64,000 nucleotides of DNA from Deltaproteobacteria bacterium (GCA_019309485.1 JAFDGC010000007.1:1-64000), one strand, 5' to 3'. Shown: positions 43,790 through 52,548, numbered from the stretch's first letter. Notes: generated by a model not told the origin, from the sequence alone. Numbers and translations: made by a program.

Positions 43790-44518
43790 ATGAAATGTCC
43801 GGGACAGGACAGCCGATACTGGAAACCGGGCGCCATTTTCGAGGTTCAGTGCCCGAAATGCAAAAATCCCGTGGAATTTTTCAAGGATGACACCGCCCGG
43901 AAATGCGATCGCTGCGGCCATCGGTTCGTAAATCCCAACATGGATTTCGGATGCGCGTCCTATTGCGAATACGCCGAACAGTGTCTCGGGACCCTTCCGG
44001 ATGAACTCATGGCCCAAAAGGAAGACCTGCTCAAGGACCGGGTGGCGGTGGAAGTTAAACGATACCTGAAAAGCGATTTTAAAAGGATCGGGCATGCCGG
44101 CCGGGTGGCCCGGTACGCGGAAAAGATCGGAAGGCAGGAAGGCGGGAATCTGGCGGTGATTCTGTGTGCGGCTTACCTGCACGACATCGGGATCCCCGAG
44201 GCGGAGCGCAAATACAACAGCGCCGCCCCCGAATACCAGGAAAAGGAAGGACCGCCCGTCGCCCGGGCGATTCTCGAAAAACTCAAGGCCAAAACGCCCC
44301 TCATCGACGAGGTGTGCGGCATCATCGCCCATCACCATCACCCCAAGGGGGACGACACCCTCAATTTCAAGGTGGTTTACGACGCCGACCAGATCGCCAA
44401 TCTCGAGGAAGCGCTGAAACATACGGCCATGGAAAAGGATCGACTCAAGGAAAAGATCGAAACGACACTATTGACCCAAAGCGGGAAAAAAACCGCCGAG
44501 GCGACGCTGCTGGCATAA
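43790..44518 (+). CDS. Zinc-ribbon and HDIG domain protein
   Basis: 242 residues: N-terminal rubredoxin-like zinc ribbon (CPKCKNPVEF and CDRCGHRF) with extra cysteines (GCASYCEYAEQC), then an HD domain with HAGRVARYAEKI, LHDIGIPEAE and IIAHHHHPKG. The ATG follows GGAGGTGCATT. It may hydrolyse a nucleotide or phosphoester under redox control, given the upstream FNR-type box. The first gene of the redox group; the ferredoxin gene follows after a repeat insertion. Confidence 0.8.
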   Translation: MKCPGQDSRYWKPGAIFEVQCPKCKNPVEFFKDDTARKCDRCGHRFVNPNMDFGCASYCEYAEQCLGTLPDELMAQKEDLLKDRVAVEVKRYLKSDFKRIGHAGRVARYAEKIGRQEGGNLAVILCAAYLHDIGIPEAERKYNSAAPEYQEKEGPPVARAILEKLKAKTPLIDEVCGIIAHHHHPKGDDTLNFKVVYDADQIANLEEALKHTAMEKDRLKEKIETTLLTQSGKKTAEATLLA

Positions 44519-44538
44519 CTGGCGAAACCGACATGTTT

Positions 44539-44720
44539 GATAGAATCGGAAAAAGGCTGATTTTGTTCGCACCGCAACCCTTTTCGGGAGATCCAAAGGG
44601 TTTCGCTAAATCTCAAGAACTCGACACAAGTGCCTCAAACAGCCTGAGATTTTTAACGCTCAACCCTTTGTATCTCTTTTTCCGAAAAGACTTGAACGAT
44701 GCTCACAAAAGCCTTTTTAA
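44539..44720. repeat. MITE-like palindromic repeat, copy B (inverted)
   Basis: Reverse-oriented relative to copy A. The arm 44539-44618 matches A at 72 of 80 positions, and a second shared block (GAGCGTTA-x-AATCTCA) lies near 44640-44663. Beyond that B has about 50 bases that A lacks, ending in AAAAAGGC-like sequence near 44710, so A may be an internally deleted version. It lies between the HD gene and the ferredoxin gene, so transcription of the ferredoxin may pass through or start in it. Confidence 0.72.
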
Positions 44721-44773
44721 GAAGCGATCAACTTTTCAAAATCTATGGAAGCCAGCCAACGAAAGGGGATATC

Positions 44774-45529
44774 ATGAAAGTCATGCGTAAAATCATCGAA
44801 ATCGACGAAGACCTCTGTGACGGATGCGGTCAATGCGCGCTTTCCTGCGCGGAAGGCTCCCTTGAGATCGTGGACGGCAAGGCAAAGGTCATCTCCGAAA
44901 ACCTGTGCGACGGCCTGGGGGCCTGCATCGGGGAATGTCCCCAGGGGGCCCTGCGCATCGTGGAGCGCGAAGCCGACGCCTTTGACGAGGAGGCCGTGGA
45001 AGAACATTTGAAAACAATGGAGCAAAAGGCCCATACGGCGGCCCATACGGCGCCCCAGGGGTGCCCTTCCGCCGCCGTCCGGTCCTTTCCCGGGGCCGAT
45101 CCCTGTGCGGAAGCCAACCGGCCCACGGCGCTTCAATCCGAAAAGCGGTCCGAACTCACCCACTGGCCCATCCAGATCAAGCTGGTCCCCCCCACGGCCC
45201 CGTTTCTCAAGGGCGCCCACCTGCTGGTGGCGGCGGATTGCGTCCCGGTGGCGTTTCCGTCACTGCACCAGGAGTTTTTAAAGGGCCGGGCCGTAATGAT
45301 CGGTTGCCCCAAGTTCGACGACGTGCAGGACTACATCGACAAGTTTTCGGAAATCTTCAAGGCCGCCGGGATTCAAAGCGTGACCACCGTGGTCATGGAA
45401 GTCCCCTGCTGCAGCGGCCTTCCCATGATCGTGAAAAAAGGGATGGAGAAATCCGGAAAAAATATTCCCATGGAAAAAGTGGTGGTCAGCGTCCGGGGAG
45501 AAATCCTGCGACACGAAAAAGCGGCCTAA
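44774..45529 (+). CDS. Ferredoxin-domain protein with two [4Fe-4S] motifs
   Basis: 251 residues. Two clusters near the N terminus are CDGCGQCALSCAEG and CDGLGACIGECPQGAL; a long Ala/Pro-rich linker leads to a C-terminal domain with ADCVPVAF, IGCPKFDD and VPCCSGLP cysteine sites. Proteins of this kind are common near hybrid-cluster protein genes in anaerobes, but no hcp is in the window. The start at 44774 has AGGGG 7 bases before it. Its TAA overlaps the convergent reductase gene's TAG by 4 bases. Confidence 0.8.
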   Translation: MKVMRKIIEIDEDLCDGCGQCALSCAEGSLEIVDGKAKVISENLCDGLGACIGECPQGALRIVEREADAFDEEAVEEHLKTMEQKAHTAAHTAPQGCPSAAVRSFPGADPCAEANRPTALQSEKRSELTHWPIQIKLVPPTAPFLKGAHLLVAADCVPVAFPSLHQEFLKGRAVMIGCPKFDDVQDYIDKFSEIFKAAGIQSVTTVVMEVPCCSGLPMIVKKGMEKSGKNIPMEKVVVSVRGEILRHEKAA

Positions 45530-46338
45530 GAATTGTTTTTGCCGGCGTGTTTTTCGACCAGGCGGTTCAGGTCTTCATCCGAGAGGACTTCGCCGAAGCG
45601 TTCCCCCCGCCGGCTCTTTTCTTTGTACAAGGCCATACAGTCCGAGACGATTCGAAGGACTTGCGCTTCGGTGTAGATTCCCGGGAGCTCTACGGCCAAG
45701 TGCGGGTGCCGTCCCAGTTTCCCGCCCAGCTGGACCCGGAACCCCGTTTCCCCCGAAGCAAGGGTGCCGGTGGGACAGACGGCAATGCATTTCCCGCACG
45801 ACAGGCACCGCGTAAAATCGATGGCCGGTTTTTCTTCCGTGTCATCAAGCCTGACGGCGTCCTCCCGGCAGGCGGAAACACACGCCTGGCAGAGGGTGCA
45901 GTCCTCCCGGGTCACTTGGGGACGACAGGCTCCGATGATGCCGATGTCCTTGATTTGGGGCTGGGAACAGGCGTTGGGGCATTCCGCCAGGGCCACCCGG
46001 AACTGGTGATGATACTTCAAAGGCCCTTTCACGCAGGATTCGAGGAAGGCCCGCAAGTCCGCCTCTTTTAAAAGCACTTCGATCGCTTTGACGAGACGGT
46101 CTCCCGGATGTGCCCGATTGAGGCACCCGGAGGGTCCGAAACATATTTCGACCTGGAAACCCGTGATCTCTTCATCCCGGCCGGCAAGAAACCGCTTCCG
46201 GGTGGCCTCCACCTCGGCCGGGGTGATCCGGGATTTGCCAGCGTCGGCCGCCTCTTTTTCGATTGCGGCCTTGACTTTTTTCCGGACGAAAAAAGGGACG
46301 TTTTTCACGGCCGCTTCGGCTTCCGGTGTCCATTCCAC
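45526..46338 (-). CDS. Short siroheme-type sulfite/nitrite reductase-like protein with ferredoxin insert
   Basis: 270 residues. The N-terminal part resembles the small PCP_red/helical domain (VPFFVRKKVKAAIE). A siroheme-type cluster motif follows as C-x5-C in ICFGPSGC and C-x3-C in ECPNACSQ, and a ferredoxin insert has CTLCQACVSAC and CLSCGKCIAVCPTG. It is one half of the usual sulfite-reductase fold, so it may act as a dimer or as an electron-transfer protein. Convergent with the ferredoxin gene; the activity is not established. Confidence 0.72.
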   Translation of the reverse strand: MEWTPEAEAAVKNVPFFVRKKVKAAIEKEAADAGKSRITPAEVEATRKRFLAGRDEEITGFQVEICFGPSGCLNRAHPGDRLVKAIEVLLKEADLRAFLESCVKGPLKYHHQFRVALAECPNACSQPQIKDIGIIGACRPQVTREDCTLCQACVSACREDAVRLDDTEEKPAIDFTRCLSCGKCIAVCPTGTLASGETGFRVQLGGKLGRHPHLAVELPGIYTEAQVLRIVSDCMALYKEKSRRGERFGEVLSDEDLNRLVEKHAGKNNS

Positions 46339-46344
46339 AATGAT

Positions 46345-46590
46345 TTATCCTTTCGCCGGTTCTTGTTCTTGGGATTCCCGGTGTGCGATGTCATGTCCGT
46401 GGGCGGATTCCCACCGCTTATCGATAAAATACAATATGGGCACCGTCATCCGGGAAAAGAGCTGGGAGGCCGCCTCCCCGGGCATCAGGGAAATGGCAAG
46501 CCCCTGGAAGATGGGGTCGAAAAGGATCACGGGCGCCCCCACCACCACGGCCGCCGCCGATGGAGATCCCGTCGAAGAAACCTCGTTCTT
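46345..46590 (-). pseudogene. 3' end of an RND efflux pump gene
   Basis: About 80 codons on the minus strand that include [39 protein letters not shown] in pieces, the conserved last transmembrane part of AcrB/CusA-like inner membrane pumps. The rest of the roughly 1000-residue gene is missing upstream, where IS remnants begin. It is therefore a truncated remnant, cut by rearrangement, just upstream of the siroheme-type gene. Confidence 0.7.
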
Positions 46591-46639
46591 TTACCTTCCC
46601 TCTGTGCCAATGAGAGTGAGACACCTACCCCTTGAAAAA

Positions 46640-47384
46640 TTAGTGTAGGGCGGTTAGGAGTTTCACCATGGATAATGTATCATACAAACCAAAGGACATG
46701 AAAGAATCTTTAGCACCCGCAACGATGATAGAGCGGCCCGGACGCCCCTCAACAGGAGCGACAGTGGGCTTCAGGCGTCGTCGGGCCTGAATACTTGTTT
46801 TTTCATCGGAGCAAACAACAAAATCTTCATCGCCCAGGGGCTTGCCATTCCATGTTCTGTGGTACAAATCCAGAATGCGTCCTGCTTTTTGTTCAAAATG
46901 TGGATCACGGGGCCAAATCCAACTGCGATAGCACCAAGGGCGGATGGCGTCGGCACTGAGCCAGCGCCACACCTTCGCTCCGCTAATGGAAGCGACGATG
47001 CCACGCTGTATTGTCTGCTGCGCAATGTCATTACGACTCAGACGGGAGAAAGGCAGCCCCAAATCTTTTGGCAACTGGCAGGCAAGCGCCTTAATTTCGA
47101 TTGCGATTTCAGGGGGAAAAAAGGCGGGGTCGCCCGCGCCTTGGCCGTTCCTGTAAACCGGCAAGGCGCTGGTCGAAGAAGCGCTTGCGCCACTTCGACA
47201 CGATCTGTCGTGGCAAGTCCAGTTTTTCGCCGATCTCTTTATTGGACAAACCTTGTGCGGCAAGGAGGATAACCTTGGCTCGAATGACATCACGATACGG
47301 TGACGTATATTTTCGAGTGATGGCCTCCAAGTACTGCTTTTCTTTGGAATCCAAAAAAAGAACAAATGGGCTTTCTCTTGGCAT
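46640..47384 (-). pseudogene. IS630 family transposase, frameshifted and truncated
   Basis: The N-terminal helix-turn-helix part (start 47384, GGAGG site; LSNKEIGEKLDLPRQIVSKW) is in one frame to 47109. The continuation (EIAIEIKALACQLP and IWPRDPHF, then FVVCSDEKTSIQARRR with the first catalytic Asp) is in the +1 frame. The change occurs at a T6C5 run near 47119-47130. The second Asp and Glu of the DDE triad and the C-terminal third are gone, so it is inactive. Terminal repeats were not located. Confidence 0.8.
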
Positions 47385-47572
47385 AGTTCACCTCCATTAT
47401 TGGAGATCAAATATGCCACATGTAAAATTGAAATGCAACTATAATATCTCATCGTATTTATGACACAATGTACTAGTGACTAAATCTTTAGTTGATTGTT
47501 CAGTTAGAATTGCTGGAAGATGGCCGATGCGGTTGACGTAAGGGAGAAAGGTATTGTAAGTTGAGACAGGAA

Positions 47573-47656
47573 ATGGCCCTTGATCTTTATCATTTAATGG
47601 CAACGGCAATTCAGCAGGCCGAGGACGCCTTTTCGGCCGGGGAGGTCCCGGTGGGA
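47573..47656 (+). pseudogene. tadA: tadA 5' remnant
   Basis: 28 codons beginning MALDLYHLMATAIQQA and ending AFSAGEVPVG match the N terminus of tRNA-specific adenosine deaminase (TadA), including the family AGEVPVG segment. At 47656 the reading frame passes directly into an IS1634 transposase fragment, so the rest, including the zinc site, is absent. It is a fusion junction from deletion between the gene and an inserted element. Confidence 0.72.
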
Positions 47657-48180
47657 CTGGAACAGACCTCAAGCCAAAAAGGCACAAAAGCGGTCATCGG
47701 CAATAAAGGGTATGCACGGTTTTTGAAAAATGCCAAGGGAAGTGTGCAAATTGATCCGGAAGCCGTCGAGCGTGACCGGCGTTTTGACGGTAAGTTTGTA
47801 TTGAACACCAGCACAAAGATACCGTCAGACGAAGCCGCAAAAACCTATAAAAGCCTATGGCGAGTGGAACGCACCTTCCGGGAAGAAAAATCGACACTTG
47901 AAATTCGACCCATTTTTCACCATCGAGACGATACCAGTATAGGCCATATTGTCGCCGGCTTTTTGGCCTTGCGCCTCGAAGTGGATCTCCAACGACGCCT
48001 GGAAGAAAACAACTCCAGGTCCCTTGGCCGGATTTGATGCATGAACTAAAACAATTGCAAGCAGTTCGATTAGATCTCGATGGCAAACAATATCTCATCA
48101 GGACCGATTTTGAAGGGAATGCTTACCATGCCTTCAAAGCCGCGGGGGTTCGCCCCCCAAGTCGGGTCACCTCGCTTTAA
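47657..48180 (+). mobile_element. IS1634 family transposase, 3' remnant
   Basis: C-terminal part of an IS4/IS1634-type transposase: VIGNKGYARFL, FDGKFVLNTSTKIP, SLWRVERTFREEK (with the catalytic Glu) and HIVAGFLALRLEVDLQRRL. The frame ends at 48037, but a one-base shift near 48022 restores the family tail ending GVRPPSRVTSL at 48180. The 5' two thirds with the first Asp residues are missing. It is inactive and continuous with the tadA remnant. Confidence 0.8.
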
Positions 48181-48225
48181 AACCAACAAAAATGTAGTGC
48201 CATAAACCCGATTGTGGCGCGTAAC

Positions 48226-48281
48226 GGATCTCCCGAAAAGGGTTGCGGCGCGAACAAAATCGGCCTTTTTACGATTCCATC
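48226..48281. repeat. MITE-like repeat, right-arm fragment (copy C)
   Basis: 56 bases differing at only 2 positions from 35366-35421 of copy A and in the same orientation. The left arm is absent, so it is a fragment. It sits between the IS1634 remnant and the double-hairpin repeat, supporting a hotspot of insertion. Confidence 0.8.
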
Positions 48282-48300
48282 AAACTTGACCGAAACCCCT

Positions 48301-48402
48301 TCCGAAATCCCCGCCTTAAAAAGCGGGGGTAAGAGAAGCGATCCCAAAACAGGTATTCACCTTACCGGGGAACCCCGCCCTTCGGGGCGGCCGGCTCCAC
48401 TT
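48301..48402. repeat. 102-bp double-hairpin repeat, copy 2
   Basis: Gapless match to 41161-41262 at 83 of 102 positions. The first stem is kept as CCCCGC/GCGGGG with changed inner bases, and the second is CCGCCC/GGGCGG. It is 21 bases upstream of the EamA transporter start, the same relation as copy 1 to hutH. Confidence 0.8.
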
Positions 48403-48422
48403 GAAGACCCATAGGGGTATTC

Positions 48423-49292
48423 ATGGAAAAAGCCGCCGGAATGATTGAAATCCATATCGCGACTTTGCTTTTCGGGTTCGCGGGATTGTTCGGAAAACTC
48501 GTGACCGCACCGGCGCCGGTGATTGTCTTCGGCCGCACGTTTTTTGCCTTCGTTGTTTTGTCGGGTATCATAGGGGTTTTGAAAAAAGACTTCAGGCCCC
48601 GCTCTTTCAGGGATTTGGCTGCCTTTTTCCTTTTGGGCGCCGTTTTGGCCGGACACTGGATCGCCTTTTTCCACGCCATTCAAGTCTCCACCGTGGCGGT
48701 GGGCCTTTTCGCTTTTTCCGTTTTCCCGCTCTTCGTGACCTTTATGGAGCCTGTCTTTTTCAAAGAAAATCTCCGCCGGATCGATATTCTCACGGCGGTG
48801 ATGGTCGTGGCTGGGCTTTGGTGCATTCTTCCGAATCTTGATCCGGCGAACCGCATCACCCAAGGCGTCGCCTGGGGGGTGATCGCCGGGATCTCCTTTG
48901 CGGTCCTGTCGATCCTCAACCGCAGGTATGCGCCGACATACTCCCCATTGGTGATCGCCGGATATCAGAACGGCGTCGCCGCCGTTTGCCTTGTTCCGGT
49001 CTGTGCATTCATGGATTTTTCCCTCACACTGAAAGAGGGGATTCTTCTGGCGGTGTTGGGAATTTTCTGCACGGCTTTCGCCCATGCGTTGTTCATCCGG
49101 AGCCTTCGGTTCATCAAGACCCAACTTGCCGGTGTGATCACCGGGCTGGAGCCGGTTTACGGCGCGATTTTCGCCTTTTTGATCCTTGGAGAACGACCCG
49201 GTATCCGAACCCTTGTGGGAGGCACACTGATCGTGGGCGCCGTCATGATCGGCACACTTCTGCGGGCCTCTTCCCCATCCCATGGAACCTGA
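48423..49292 (+). CDS. DMT superfamily (EamA) transporter
   Basis: 289 residues with ten predicted membrane helices in two EamA halves. Hallmarks are FGRTFFAFVVL in helix 2, SVFPLFVTFMEPVFFKE in the first half and GLEPVYGAIFAFLILGE at the end of the second. A metabolite exporter is likely; substrate unknown. The ATG at 48423 lies immediately after the double-hairpin repeat, which supplies its leader; there is no clear ribosome site other than a GGGG-like segment. Confidence 0.85.
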   Translation: MEKAAGMIEIHIATLLFGFAGLFGKLVTAPAPVIVFGRTFFAFVVLSGIIGVLKKDFRPRSFRDLAAFFLLGAVLAGHWIAFFHAIQVSTVAVGLFAFSVFPLFVTFMEPVFFKENLRRIDILTAVMVVAGLWCILPNLDPANRITQGVAWGVIAGISFAVLSILNRRYAPTYSPLVIAGYQNGVAAVCLVPVCAFMDFSLTLKEGILLAVLGIFCTAFAHALFIRSLRFIKTQLAGVITGLEPVYGAIFAFLILGERPGIRTLVGGTLIVGAVMIGTLLRASSPSHGT

Positions 49293-49334
49293 CCCGCAAC
49301 AGCGAGCGCATACCCCGCTGCTTGCTGTTGCGGT

Positions 49335-52300
49335 TCAGTTTCGAACCCCCGGGATACCGGGCGCTTCTTTTGAGAACCGTTCTTCGATGAACCGGACCAC
49401 CCGTTCCAGTTCCAGTTCCAGCCGCCCTAAAAGGGGCTCCGCTGCGGTCTTTTCATTTCCAACGATCGCTTTTTCCAGACCCGCGGCCGCGGCATGCACT
49501 TCCTTGGCCGAAAGGGTTCCGGCGGCGCCTTTGATGGAATGACAGAGATCGGCGGCCTGTTGACGCTTTTCTTCGGCAAGCATCCCCCTGAGGTCTTTCG
49601 CGGCATCACGATACGACTCGGCGAACATCTTGAGCATCCTGTCGATCAGGTCCTGTTTTCCGCTCATCCGGAAAAGGGCCTCCTGCAGATCCACCGGCGC
49701 CGGACGTTTTTCCGAAAACGCCGATACGGCAGGAAGATCATGCATCGCCTCCTTGCCCAAGGACCTTTGGGTCCACCGGGCGATGGTGCGAAACAGGATA
49801 TCCGGATCCACTGGCTTTGCCAGATAATCGTTCATCCCCGCGGCCACACACCGTTCCCGTTCTCCCGCAAAGGTATGGGCCGTTATGGCGATGATGGGAA
49901 GATGCAAACAGGCCGGCAATTCCCGTATTTTTCCGGCGGCCTGGATACCATCCATGATCGGCATCTGGACATCCATCAGCACCAGGTCGTACGGGGTTTG
50001 CCGGACGGCGGAAACGGCCTCTTCACCATTTTGGGCCACATCCACCCGGATGCCCGCATCCGTCAGGATCTCCCGTTGCACTTCCCGGTTAATGGGATTG
50101 TCTTCCACCAGCAGGAGGCGAAGGCCTTTCAGGGAATGAAGCGGGCGGGTCCGATCCGGTGCCCCCGTTTTCGGGGATGTATCCGGCGTCTGGAAAAGCC
50201 TGCACAGTAAACCTCCGAGGCTCCGGCACCGCACCGGCTTTTCCAGGCGGGCGTCCAAGGCATAGGCGTCCGCGGTTTCCACGGCGCCCTGTACGCCGGA
50301 AGGGAGCATCAAGACGGTGAGGATTTCATGAAACTCCCCTGACGCTTTAAGCTTTTTCGCCGCCTGAATCCCCAATCCATCCGACAGCGTGGCATTGATG
50401 AAGGCAATCCTGACTGGGTTTTTCCCGGTCTCCGGCGCCTTCAGGAGGGTAAGCGCCGCCCTGAGGGTGTGGGCCGCCCGTACCCGGATGTGAAAGCGCG
50501 AAAGCAATTCCCCCATCATCTCCTGAAAGGCATCGTTTCCGTGTAAAACCAATGCGGCCTTTTCCGCCCAGGGCCCACGTCGATCCGGAATCCACAGCGC
50601 CGCGCTGGGCGCGATCTTCAGGGGGACCGTGAAGACGAATTCAGAACCGATTCCTTCCCGGCTTTGAACATGGATATCCCCTCCCATGAGGGTGACGATC
50701 CGTTTGGATATGGCCAGTCCCAGGCCGGTGCCGCCGTATTTCCGCGTGAAGGAGGCATCGGCTTGGGTAAAGGGCGAAAACAAATTCGAGAGGTCTTCTT
50801 CGGCGATGCCGATCCCTGTGTCCCGAACGGAAAAACGCAGGCGGATCGTATCATCCCGGCGCTCCTGGACGGAAACTCGAAGGAGGATCTCTCCGGCTTC
50901 CGTGAATTTCACGGCGTTGCCCACGATATTGATCAACACCTGTTCCAGCCGTAAAGAATCTCCGATGACCGTCTCGGGAATATCGGAGGCAAAAAACGTC
51001 ATCAGCTCCAATCCCTTTTCCGAAACCGGTTCTGCAAACATATCCACCAGGTGATCCGTCAACGCTTCTATATCGAATTCCGTTTCCTCCAGGTGCAATT
51101 GCCCCTCCTCTATCCTGGAAAAATCCAGAATATCGTTGATGATCCCCAAAAGGATCTTTGCCGACCGGTGCATGGCGGTTAAATAGCCCCTTTGTTTCTG
51201 GTTCGGATCCGTTTTCAGCATCAAGTGAATCAATCCCACGATGGCGTTCATGGGGGTTCGGATCTCATGGCTCATGTTGGCCAAGAATTCGCTTTTGGCG
51301 CGATTGGCGGCCTCTGCGGCCATTTTGGCCTGCTGCAAGCCCTCCATTTCTTTTTTTTCCGTGATGTCCCGGGCATTGATGATGATCCCGGCAACGGCCG
51401 GATCCTTGAGCATGTTGTCGGCGATGACCTCCACGGACCGCCATCCACCGTCCTTTCGCCGGAACCGGCATGCCAACGGTGGGGTCATCCCCGGGCGCTC
51501 CAGGCGGGCATCGAAAGCCCGGCGCACCGAATCGAGGTCCTCGGGATGCACATGGTCGAATACGGATCCGCCGATGATCGCATCGGGGGAATGCCCTAAA
51601 ACCCGTTGCACCGACGGACTGGCGTAGCGCAACGTCCCCTTGTCATCCAACAGGAGGATGATGTCACTGGCGTTTTCAATGAGGAGACGAAAGTGTTTTT
51701 CGCTGTTCTTCAGGGTGTCGAGGGTTTCCGACAGGCGCTGGGCCATTTGATTGAATACGATCACCAATTTTCCCAGTTCATCCGAGCGCCGGATGGAAAT
51801 CCGGGCGCTCAAGTCGCCCTTTCCGATACGCTCCGCGGCTTTTGCCAGTTGCCGGAGTGGATGGCTGATCCGCTGGGAAACGAAAATGAGTGTGATGACC
51901 AGGCCCGTTCCTCCGAAGACGGCAATGAAAAAAACGTAAGGGAGGGTCCGGTGGAGGGCGCCGAGCAGTTCTTTTTCGGGGGCTGCCACCAGAATGTACC
52001 ACTCCCACGGCGGGAAATGCCTGTACACGGCGAAATGGCGCCCGTTTTTTCCTGAGAAGGTCAACCGTCCGTTTTTCATGCCTTGCATGGTTTGGAACCA
52101 TCGGACATTTTCGATTCGTTTTCGAACCTGTTCGGAATCAGGATGCGCCTCGATAACTCCCCAGCTGCTGACGGCAAAGGCATACCCTTTTTCTCCCACG
52201 TTTACGGATGCGATCATCTCCGCCGCATCCATCTGCGCCTTGAGGATACTGGCAGCGAATTGCTCCAGCCGGTACGTTTTGAGCATCTCTTCCTGGGTCA

Positions 52301-52487
52301 CCACGATCTGGAACGCTTCATTAAGGCGGATTTCAAGCCAGTTGACCGCCAGATCTTCGAGCGCATTCCGGAAAAAATAACAGGTCGTTCCCATGGCCCC
52401 GATAAAGGAAACGGCCAAAATGGGAAGAATGGAAAGCAGTATCCTGAGGTATACGGGCATCGAAACGCCTTGTTTTTCTTCTGCCAC
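49335..52487 (-). CDS. Membrane hybrid sensor histidine kinase (Cache, HAMP, PAS, HisKA, HATPase, REC, HPt)
   Basis: 1050 residues. TM1 (about 12-36), periplasmic Cache-like domain (about 40-180; VNVGEKGYAFAVSSWGVIEAHPD), TM2 (182-204), HAMP, PAS (about 264-385). HisKA has His407 in NMSHEIRTP and the ATPase has NIVGNAVKF, DTGIGIA and GGTGLGLAI. A degenerate receiver (about 640-770) is followed by a true receiver with Asp839 in LMDVQMP and an HPt domain with His983 in CHSIKG. The start is GTG 52487. No separate response regulator is adjacent. It follows the binding protein gene by 61 bases. Confidence 0.9.
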   Translation of the reverse strand: MAEEKQGVSMPVYLRILLSILPILAVSFIGAMGTTCYFFRNALEDLAVNWLEIRLNEAFQIVVTQEEMLKTYRLEQFAASILKAQMDAAEMIASVNVGEKGYAFAVSSWGVIEAHPDSEQVRKRIENVRWFQTMQGMKNGRLTFSGKNGRHFAVYRHFPPWEWYILVAAPEKELLGALHRTLPYVFFIAVFGGTGLVITLIFVSQRISHPLRQLAKAAERIGKGDLSARISIRRSDELGKLVIVFNQMAQRLSETLDTLKNSEKHFRLLIENASDIILLLDDKGTLRYASPSVQRVLGHSPDAIIGGSVFDHVHPEDLDSVRRAFDARLERPGMTPPLACRFRRKDGGWRSVEVIADNMLKDPAVAGIIINARDITEKKEMEGLQQAKMAAEAANRAKSEFLANMSHEIRTPMNAIVGLIHLMLKTDPNQKQRGYLTAMHRSAKILLGIINDILDFSRIEEGQLHLEETEFDIEALTDHLVDMFAEPVSEKGLELMTFFASDIPETVIGDSLRLEQVLINIVGNAVKFTEAGEILLRVSVQERRDDTIRLRFSVRDTGIGIAEEDLSNLFSPFTQADASFTRKYGGTGLGLAISKRIVTLMGGDIHVQSREGIGSEFVFTVPLKIAPSAALWIPDRRGPWAEKAALVLHGNDAFQEMMGELLSRFHIRVRAAHTLRAALTLLKAPETGKNPVRIAFINATLSDGLGIQAAKKLKASGEFHEILTVLMLPSGVQGAVETADAYALDARLEKPVRCRSLGGLLCRLFQTPDTSPKTGAPDRTRPLHSLKGLRLLLVEDNPINREVQREILTDAGIRVDVAQNGEEAVSAVRQTPYDLVLMDVQMPIMDGIQAAGKIRELPACLHLPIIAITAHTFAGERERCVAAGMNDYLAKPVDPDILFRTIARWTQRSLGKEAMHDLPAVSAFSEKRPAPVDLQEALFRMSGKQDLIDRMLKMFAESYRDAAKDLRGMLAEEKRQQAADLCHSIKGAAGTLSAKEVHAAAAGLEKAIVGNEKTAAEPLLGRLELELERVVRFIEERFSKEAPGIPGVRN

Positions 52488-52548
52488 GGTTAAGCCCTTG
52501 AACCCAGCGGTTCCCGGCCGATGGGGAACCGGTGTGGACGACGGCCCC

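Noticed and set aside
47101-47160. Programmed frameshift in the IS630 transposase
   Set aside because: The change is +1 at a T6C5 run and the C-terminal catalytic part is missing, so a disabling mutation is more likely than a programmed shift.
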